From Tanypteryx hageni (taxonomy: Eukaryota; Arthropoda; Insecta; Odonata; Petaluridae): DNA of 64,000 nt. The translations under genes were made by a program, and so were the position numbers. The notes below the pieces were generated by a model. That model did no database searches. It was given only the letters and a program-made list of their open reading frames with translations, and was not told where the DNA came from. The DNA lies in assembly GCA_028673005.1 (NCBI GenBank), contig CM054120.1, forward strand, positions 57,658,057-57,722,056. The letters are read 5' to 3'. Shown here piece by piece: positions 56,447-64,000 of the stretch; position 1 is the first letter of the stretch, and each line of letters opens with the position of its first letter.

Positions 56447-58500
56447 GTGATGATGCCATTCGCAATGTCGCCCTCGCTCCCGCGATACGCGAATGCCAGC
56501 ATGATTCTCCGCAGGCTGCACAGGCGAAGTATCTCATGCGACGGCTTAATAACGTTCAAAACCTTTGATGGTGCGATAAGGCACGTCTCTCAGGACTACA
56601 TGAGAAAGATGGAAATCGACCCCATCATACACGCTGAGAACCCAGTAAACTTCCGTAACACTCGGAAGATCTTCTTGGTGTCTGACAAGGCCGCCTCTAC
56701 CACCGGTGAGTCATCTGCACCAGGACAGGACTCTGGAAAAGATAAAAACATAAGAGAGGAAAACCAAAGGGTGCTCATTCGAAGGGAGCTCAAAATCCCA
56801 ACGGCCCTGCCACATCACCCTCAACTACTTCGAAGTCTGATGTTCCACTGCACATGGAGGTGGCTCAATTTGAGCTTGTATAGGGGGTGATAACTCTCCT
56901 CCCTTCTCCTACGGTCGATGTTCACACTTTGGAGGCAGAGAATTTGGGCGCATGCCCTTCTCAGAAGAGGAAGATCATCGAATATTCGATGGATGTCTCC
57001 TCTCTGGCACAGCAGGCACCCATGAAGTCCGCCACACAGGGTGTACGGGTAACTGCTGCTGACCGTCCAGTGCCCGCTAATTTATCACTCGTTAGCAGTG
57101 AAGGAGATATGAGACCGAGACATCTTTCTCCACATTGAAGCGGAAACTTTCGGACTCCCGGTATTCATAAGCACTTCTGGTGCCTGTGCACAGGAAGCTG
57201 AGGCTGCCATTGACGAGGATTTTGAAGTTGTGGCAGGATCCTTCAGAATATAGGCTGAAAATCCCCTCTCCAGCGCCAACCAAAACAGCACACCGATGGC
57301 GAAGCCGATAAACATCTATGGCCTACGAAACACCCAGAGTTCATTGGTTTTCTTTAAGCGAGACGTGATAACAAATTCAAACTCGCAATAAGTGATGTCT
57401 CAACCAATGTCATCATCACCTCGCCGGAACAATAGGAGAATATCCTGCAGATCCAGGATGAGAAAAAACTTCAATATTACTCACACACTACAAAGTATAT
57501 CAACACACCTCGCCTGCTCATCAGAGGTCTGGAAAGTGATTTTCCTTCGACTAGAGTCGCTGCAAGGCAGATAGAGTTAAGAATCACAATCAAGTCCGTA
57601 AAACATACGGTGCATACGGCAGAGGGGAGGTTGAAGCCTAATAGGAACAGCAAATGCATAGCCCCTGTGGAAAGATGTCTATACATCTCCCCATCTACAA
57701 TATCACTCATATCCGGAACTATTTGGCAAAGGTATAGTATTTCAAGGGTTATGTAGCGCCGCAGATCTGGTTAAAAGTCCAGAGGTACGGGCAGCATGGT
57801 GGCCCAGTGCAGCCAATGCGCTGCAAATCACCGGTCCCACGACTGTTTCAGCACACTCATGGGAACCTGGAAGTGCTGTAATTAAGGTTGTGATCACCCT
57901 CCTACCCACAGACAAGGTCGAGTCTACATGAAAGCTTTTGAAAAGGCGCTGGCGGCAAATGAGAGCAACGATGCGCTACAGCGCAAAGGCAGCCCAGACG
58001 GTGGGATCGAGTCGTTCCGTTAAGGTGGTACCTGGAGAGACTTTTGCTGCAGCTGCTGCCAGCGCCTCCCAAACCAATACTTGACCTTACCCGGAGTTAC
58101 AGAAGAGTGCAGGGCTCGATATCTCCAGCAGTGCTAACGTCGAAAAACTGGCCAGATCCCTGAAGACACCTTCCCCCAATGTAGCGCTGCCCGAACGACC
58201 AGTATTGGCACTAGCGCCTTTGGCGACTAAAATACTACATTCTGCATCCGGCTGCAGCCCACCTGCAGTATTCTTGTTTGAGCCTTCCCTTCCCTTTTCG
58301 CAGGACGAGGAGCTCTGGTACTCTATTGTGTTTATCACTCGTGTGTTGAATAAGCATATCACCTTTCGCCAGGGATGACTCCTTCTGGCCATGCTGGAGG
58401 AGATAGCAGTCATCAAATCCCACAATGTAGCCTCGCCGTAAAAGGCGTTGCTGCTTGGTCGTTGGATGAATCGCTAACAGCATCCGTGGACGTGCCGAAG
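56447..58500 (+). pseudogene. Jockey E ORF1 (gag-like)
   Basis: The N-terminus has TFKTFDGAIRHVSQDYMRKMEIDPII and a linker, then SATQGVRVTAADRPVPA and KPINIYGLRN (about 57310). The PRE_C2HC region lies at about 57520-57770, followed by a zinc knuckle, CSQCAANHRSHDCF with KCCN(stop)GCDHPPTHR (about 57805-57920). KAFEKALAANES comes next, the usual YKxxxK after the second knuckle. The C-terminus reads VKVVPGETFAAAAASASQTNT and ends in LLAMLEEIAVIKSHN near 58420. Cys and His residues of the knuckles are largely kept, better than in jockey A. Stops and frame changes interrupt it at least five times. Confidence 0.75.
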
Positions 58501-58559
58501 GGCTCCATGTACTAGTTCACGTACATAGAGCCTCGGTTGCTGCTATAGGAGAGACCAAA

Positions 58560-58821
58560 TTCGCCTCTGATTCCTCCTTCAAATTACGGGGCTGGACTGT
58601 GCTGATGAAAGACAGCGAACGATGCAGGAGGTGGCTTTGAGCTTTTTGCACACTCAGCACTTGAATACCATGAGTACACATTCTATGGAATACCTCCACT
58701 TGGGGTAGTGGCCGCTGACATCCGTATGACTAGAGGGTTTCTGTGGGTGGTGGCAGGATATGACGCCCCTGGTTGTCCGGTCAATGAACACGACATTTTC
58801 GGTGAGATCGTCATACTATTA
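58560..58821 (+). pseudogene. Jockey E ORF2, endonuclease start (remnant)
   Basis: FKLRGWTVLMKDSERCRRWL-type sequence with 'ttgaatacc...attctatggaatacctccacttgg' lies where ORF2 should start. RGFLWVVAGYDAPGC follows. Similarity to endonuclease motifs is weak and the identification relies on position after ORF1. Confidence 0.35.
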
Positions 58822-59600
58822 CATTGTGAGATGTTTTGTTAATTATAATTCTTAAAAGTCTTAATTAAGGAGTCCGATGATTATTCAGTTTTTATTAGAG
58901 TATATCGTATTTCGTGGTCTCACTACAAATATTCATGTGTTCCATTTGCAGGTCTTGGAATATTTTCCGAGATATGATTGTCGTCCATTATGTAATGGAA
59001 ATAATATCAATATATCCTAGGATATATTTCTGCGATATTGGTATTTAGACATTGTATCAATTTCCACATGCTTAATAGTATAAACTGAACTCATCACATG
59101 TTCAGACTGAATAAAATAACACATTCAAACTCGTCCTACTCCATTCGCATTCTAAATTTCAAATCAATATTTTTCGTTACATCATTTCCTTTTCGCCCGT
59201 CGTCAGTAATCGTTATATTTTCTCCTAGTGCACGGTGTAGCGCACTTATTAAATTTTTCGTCTATATTTTTTATTGCTTATAATGTGGTTCAGACCTGAA
59301 GCATAATAACTGCATATATTTCGGAATAATTCGGTAAGCATAGGCGGTGTAAATGCCATTTATTTTCCCTATAATTTACTCTGTTTAAATAGAGTAATCA
59401 AAGATTTTTTGCTTATTTCGTGAACGCAATTTGGCACAGGTTGGATGAATGTCATTTCGTATCTCCATCTCAATTTCTGCAGCTTCAGCAAATGCATCAT
59501 CATTGCCCTTGTCCCTTGCAATTTTCCAAAATTATGGAAATTTTTTACCATTTTTCATTTTCTCTTTTCTGAACGCTGATGTTCTCTTGTAAATATAAAT
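58822..59600. repeat. Repeat family R, block 3
   Basis: It matches 21737-22110 and 37090-37480 almost phrase by phrase. Examples are 'ttccatttgcaggtcttggaatattttccgag', 'tctgcgatattggtatttag', 'actgaactcatcacatgtt' and 'cacattcaaactcgtcctactccattcgcattctaaatttcaaatc'. The 59400-59440 stretch is the uninterrupted equivalent of the LINE insertion site at 37735/44512. Confidence 0.8.
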
Positions 59601-59754
59601 CTAGGCATTTACCACAAGAATATTCACCAGGTGTACAGGATGTGTTCAAGGCTGTTCCTAAAATTAAAAATATATTTTGGATTCCGCCAAGAGGGCTCCC
59701 TTATCGGAAGGAATTTTCATGGTCGAAACAATTGTTGCTCCTGTAACTGGGGTC
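59601..59754. repeat. Repeat family S, head fragment 2
   Basis: 'caccaggtgtacaggatgtgttcaaggctgttcctaaaatt' and 'tttcatggtcgaaacaattgttgctcctgtaac' match 48905-49040. Jockey B begins after it. Confidence 0.65.
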
Positions 59755-60099
59755 TCGCTGAGAGCAATTTGCTATTAACATATCGGCTGGCAGCTAATGA
59801 TGGTTAAGCGCACGTCGCAATGGCTTCACAGCCTAAGCCTAGAGAAACTCAGCGCAGGTCGGTTTCGGTCTGGAGGATCGTGCGTCTGGTGAAGGACGAC
59901 GGATCCACCGTTCGTTATTTTAGTGGTGTCTTTGACACCAACGAGGATATGGAAATGGAAGCGGCGCTCCACTTACCGTCTCCCCTCTAACCCCCGTCGC
60001 GATCACGAGGTGAGTCAGGCCGTGAGGATGGCTCAACTGCCGTAGTCGTACCTGCTGCGAAGTATTAGACGATTGATATCTCCCCTTCTCTGCCACAGG

Positions 60100-60697
60100 G
60101 CTGCTAAACCGCAGGGTGGCGACTGACTACGCAGCAGAGAAGATGGCGGCGGATCTCTCGGACAAGGGGATCATTGTGAAGGGAGTCCGGCACCTCACAG
60201 AAGAGCGCTGTGGGGAGAGACATACCACCAGACGCTGCATCGCCACCGTAGAAAGGCTGCCGGGAGAAGTCGCGGTTGAAAATATCTTGAGCATCTGCTA
60301 TTGAAATGTCAGGATCGAGCATTTTAGGAGTGTCAGAGGCTCGCCGGAGTGAAAAATCTGCCAGCGCAACGGTCATCGAGCGCCGCCTGCAAGATATTGC
60401 CGCGGTGTTTTAAGTTCGCCGGCGAACATGCCCCAAGACGCCCATCTTGACTCCGAAGTGCGTGCACCTCTTTTGGCCTCTAACCGCCAGTGTCCGGTAT
60501 TCCTCGAAGCACTGAAGTTGTACAAAAAAGCGTTCCGACGGGAGCAGGCTCAACATCAGCTCCGCCATCGTCAGCCTCCTCCATCGAAGAAAACGACGAA
60601 TGCAACGAAAACCGTAAAACCTGAGGTGCCATTCGCCGCATTAGCATCAGCCCCGGCCTCCGAAACCCCAACCACCATTAAGCTGGTGCGTCCATAA
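60100..60697 (+). pseudogene. Jockey B ORF1 (gag-like)
   Basis: ATDYAAEKMAADLSDKGIIVKGVRHLTEERCGE and RCIATVERLPGEVAVENILSIC align with jockey A ORF1 over the PRE_C2HC region. A stop (TGA) follows SICY. KCVHLFWPLTASVRYSSKH then aligns with the A sequence after the knuckles, and an Ala/Pro/Thr-rich C-terminus follows (FAALASAPASETPTTIKLVRP against FADIAAAPASGTPAALQIVRP). There are frameshifts between these parts. Confidence 0.75.
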
Positions 60698-60894
60698 GTG
60701 CAGCCCACAACGCCTGTCGCCTCCCCGACGTTTACTTCTCTTGCCACAGCCCGCCTCTTGCACCCCAACAGAGGTCTGATTACGAAGATATCTGGTAGAA
60801 GAACACCTCGATCTACCTATCCCTCCGCAGTTTCGTCCCGTCGACCCGAGCCCAGCTCCTCCTCCAACTTGCACGAGGGTAACAACGGCCTACA

Positions 60895-61500
60895 AATGGA
60901 TCTAGAGGCTGCATTACCGTCGTACAGTGGAAATCTAACGGAGTCAAGGGGAAGACGGAAGAAATTCTGGCGTTTCTCTAGGACAACGGAGATGCGGTGG
61001 CAGCAATTTACAAAATCTTACTGCAGCTTACGGACCCATGAAAGCTCTCGAGTTGGACAGTCTACCTGGCGGACAGAGTGGCGGCATTAGCATCAGCGCA
61101 GCAATGTCGCAGCCTTGGTGGTGGGACAGCAATCCTGGAGAGCCACACTGTCAGGCACACGCTGCACCTGATTACAACCCTCCCGGTGATGGAAGCGGTT
61201 CTCAATGACATCAGGATGAGTAGGGGATCGAGGAAGTTCTCATCAGCTTACAAACGGCCGCAAGATCCGTTGGTTCCTGACAGACTCCTCGAGCTCCTCG
61301 GACGTCCATAATCGTTGTGAACCTCAACGCGATGCACCCCTCTTTTCACTCTAAAATCTTCAACCAGCGTGGTGTTCATCTACGGCACTTCGACGACGAG
61401 GATGGACTAAGCGTGCTGGCACCAGCAGAGCCGACCTTCCTGCCGTCCGATTATCCTGGACATCCGGTGTCTTGCAACCTCCGGGCGTCGGCGAGTATGC
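60895..61500 (+). pseudogene. Jockey B ORF2, endonuclease
   Basis: The N-terminal strand is badly decayed. From 61311 on IVVNLNAMHPSFHSKIFNQRGVHLRHFDDEDGLSVLAPAEPTFLPSDYPGHPVSC aligns with A's GNINEKPRSLHSRVFNQRGVRLRDF block, the GDxNxxHxxWxSxxxNxRG motif of jockey endonucleases. Several frames. Confidence 0.75.
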
Positions 61501-61849
61501 ACTCCGTCCTTGCGCTGTCTTTGGACGACAACCCCATGCTCCTTCACCTCGCATGGACTCTGGTTTGGTCCCGCCACAGCAACGGAGTGATATATCTAAT
61601 GCGGACTGAAACGGCTTCCGGCAGCTCATTGCCCGTGGCTGTCGATTCTGAACTCACAACTGGCCGCAGCGCAGGAAGCAGACGGCCTCGTCAAATGCCT
61701 CACCATCTTGGTACAGAAGTCCATCACCGAGTACATCCCTATGGTGTTGGGCCAGCACGCCTTTCGGATTGCGTTGCGACACAATCGCCATGCGGAATAG
61801 CATCCAAACCCAATGGGAGCGGTATAGGACACAGGACCTACGACAGCAG

Positions 61850-62390
61850 CTGAACGCCCTCATTTTTTTAGTTCCAGCTGCCGCTGAGGAAAGAAGTGCG
61901 AGAAGACACCTGGGAAAAAATTCTGTCCACCGTCTCTCTTGAAGACCACACCATTAGAAAGTCTGCCGCAACGTCAAGGGAAGACAACTACGCGACAAGT
62001 AATTACCTTCTCCGGCAAAGTTGCTGCGACTACGCCGAGAAGGCGAGCATGGTTGGGTAACATCTCAGCGAGACGTTAAGCCTCAACGTGCCTACTGCAG
62101 AGTCAGATGAAGCCGAGGCAGAAGTCGCAACAGCCCTTGAGCAGAACCCGACACGCAGCCATCCTTTACCACCAGGGACGTCGTCGGTGTTATCAACGAG
62201 TTCAACCTGAGGAGGGCCCCCGGGGAGAACGGGATCCCGAACGTTGTCATCTGACAGCTTTTAATAACGGCCGTGGAGATCATGGCGATAATCTACTCCG
62301 GGTGCGTGAGGAGCTCGTATATTACAGATAGGTGGAAGCGGTCTGCATCCCGAAGTACGTGCTGCTAGGTCAGCGTATGCAGAGTTCCGC
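61850..62390 (+). pseudogene. Jockey B reverse transcriptase, N-terminal remnant
   Basis: SFTTRDVVGVINEFNLRRAPGENGIPNVVI, a stop, then AVEIMAIIYSGCVRSSYITDRWKRS (62160-62345) match the first RT block (VxxxIxxLxxxKAPGPDGIPNEL ... FPDRWK). The catalytic YADD region is absent, so the copy ends inside the fingers domain. Confidence 0.8.
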
Positions 62391-62640
62391 CGGCAAGGAT
62401 CTCTCCAGGTTCGATGGTGGGACAGGGACAAACGCCCCATCGCCACCATGGATTCTATCTGGTCCTTTTCACCGAACAAGATGCCGCGTTGGCACAACCC
62501 TCCGGATTGGCCGGCCCCGGCTGCCCATCACCCGGAGGAACAATTCAGGAGTGAAAACCACACCAGGGAACATTTATGCATTAGCAGGCAATGTGATCCT
62601 TCCAGCAACAGAGGCTGCTGCAACCAGTTGAAATCCTTTC

Positions 62641-64000
62641 TTTAAAAAATGCAGACAACCCAAAAAACTGTCCTATAGAAATTTTTCACAACGTAAAGAA
62701 CTATTTTGCTGCCATTAAAAAATAACTTGTAATTTTCCTATATCACGAGTAAATGCTTTATAAATTATAATATATTTTTCTGCCATAAAGTAATATTTGA
62801 TATTCTCAATTATCGCATAGCAATTAAAATAAGAAAGTGTAATATAATGCAGGAATTAATTAACAGTATGATATATATGGCTTGTAATTTTAATTAATCA
62901 CCCATTGAACACAAATGTTCATAACTATATTACATTTTGTAAGCTTGCCTAGATATGCAAACATGAGGAGAGCCTTTGGGTGATGGTATTTTATTTTTTA
63001 CTTTGGAGGTTATTCTTCTCCTGTACTGTTGACCGTCACATTGATCAATAAGCATTACGATTATTGTAAATGTTACGTTATGGTTTGGAAACTGAGTACA
63101 CCTGTCGCCCAGTGTTTGTTGTCATTGAAACCAGACCCCAGATGCAAATCTCGTAAAATACATTGATTAAATTTCCATGAACTGCTAAATTTAAATAGAT
63201 TTCAAGACGTCATAGATGGTATCTAGTCATTTGATGCATGTCATGATGGCTCGAAATACATATTAGCCTTCAACTCAAATAAATACATATTATTTATTCT
63301 AACTCAGCCATGGATTTTTTCGTTTGTTGGTAATAAATACATAAGAGATGTAAGGGACACTGAACCAAATTGGTCTAGGATATTATAAAATCTCTTTAAC
63401 CATGTATTATAATCAAGTACTATAACCTGTGTTTTTTAATTATTTTTTAAATTTTACTGTGTCTTTGTCAACTCAATCTTCATTATGGGTGTAATGCATA
63501 ATTGGTTGCCAAATTATGAATTCCCTTTTGTAGTTTCTAAAATATTGATCAATGCCAGAATTTGCAAATTTCTTTATTTGATTACATTGTTACAATTATG
63601 TCAATTTGTTTAATATATTTACTCTCATTATTAATATTTAATTTTTTTAATAATATAGGGATTATTTCATTGTTATTCCACTACTTTACGTTTCGTTTAG
63701 TTATCCCTCCAAGTGGAAGAGTCTAATGGGTATATTTATAGATTTCTGCCAAGTATAACTTCACTCCAATATAGTTTTAAGCATTTCCTTGTCACTCTAC
63801 CATTGTGTAATGTTTCAATTGTTTATGACAGCAGCAGTGTCACATAGGATATATTGTACCATTTTTATTCTAAGTATTTTGCGAAATAAGAGAGTGATAT
63901 AATTGAGTCATTTGCGTCTAAATCGAAACAAAGTATTGCTAGGAAATAGTATGATAGACATTTTCCACAAGCTTTTTTCCAGATGTACAAGGTGTTCCCA
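62641..64000. repeat. Repeat family S, block 4
   Basis: It parallels 34446-35300 and, at 63661-63750, parallels 25010-25095 ('atttcattgttattcc.ctactttacgtttcgttt.gttatccctccaagtgga'). At 63930-64000 'caaagtattgctagg...ccacaagcttttttccagatgtacaaggtgttcc' is another S head, so a further unit would begin beyond the window. Confidence 0.75.

Larger units (their letters stand above)
56205..58821 (+). mobile_element. Jockey-clade LINE E, 3'-truncated
   Basis: The 5' region matches jockey C. It has a complete-length ORF1 and only the start of ORF2. At about 58822 it changes abruptly into family R ('ttacattgtgagatgttttgttaatta', compare 21737). Confidence 0.75.
59755..62640 (+). mobile_element. Jockey-clade LINE B, 3'-truncated or internally decayed
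   Basis: Its left edge, ORF1 and endonuclease are homologous to jockey A, but it reaches into the RT N-terminal region before ending. RIVRLVKDDGSTVRYF (59875 on) parallels RIVRLVKEDVSTARYV in A (23102 on). S resumes at about 62690. Confidence 0.75.

Noticed and set aside
1..64000. CRISPR arrays, bacterial operons, phage or endogenous virus genes
   Set aside because: There are no regular short repeat-spacer arrays or ribosome-binding-site-spaced gene runs. All reverse transcriptases fit LINE, Penelope or DIRS families. No capsid or envelope genes were recognised.

Overview
This is an AT-rich, gene-poor stretch of eukaryotic nuclear DNA, almost certainly from an arthropod. The evidence is the mix of transposable elements: jockey-clade and other LINEs, a Penelope-like element, DIRS-like YLDD reverse transcriptases, hAT, pogo and mariner. 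I could not identify the species. I found no convincing host protein-coding gene and no bacterial-style operon. Almost every recognisable coding stretch is a broken transposon gene. Protein starts are therefore not meaningful, and I describe domains instead.

Layout. 1-2322: a degenerate tandem array with a unit of about 328 bp. Each unit carries an 80-nt exon-like block between a CAG splice acceptor and a GTAAGT splice donor. In four of six copies the same 26-codon frame is open. This is the most unusual structure in the window. 2323-8367: AT-rich DNA with small non-autonomous elements (a 331-bp hAT-like element, a 197-bp hairpin element, a repeat pair with CA tails) and a (TA)n microsatellite. 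8368-13832: one complete but dead hAT transposon with terminal inverted repeats and an 8-bp target duplication. A pogo-like transposase fragment lies inside it and has since duplicated in tandem. 13841-20014: AT-rich sequence with no recognisable gene.

20015-64000: a long landscape of diverged AT-rich repeats in two families, here called R (about 0.8-1.5 kb spacing) and S (about 1.2 kb). It is split again and again by retroelements. In order these are: jockey A; DIRS copy 1; jockey F, itself interrupted by a 739-bp insert; a Penelope-like element with both pseudo-LTRs and a hammerhead-like motif; a jockey ORF1 fragment; a 6.8-kb LINE with a second LINE nested in it in reverse; a full-length dead mariner; two tRNA-like sequences; DIRS copy 2; three jockey pieces in opposing orientations; and jockey B.

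How the pieces relate. Several insertions can be dated against each other because their target sites are visible: the hAT before the pogo, R before the mariner and the LINE, and jockey F before its 739-bp insert. Most reverse transcriptases and transposases carry stops, frameshifts or altered catalytic residues, so the block looks like an old, heterochromatin-like transposon nest rather than a working system. The exon array at the left edge is the part most likely to belong to a host transcription unit, which would extend beyond the window.
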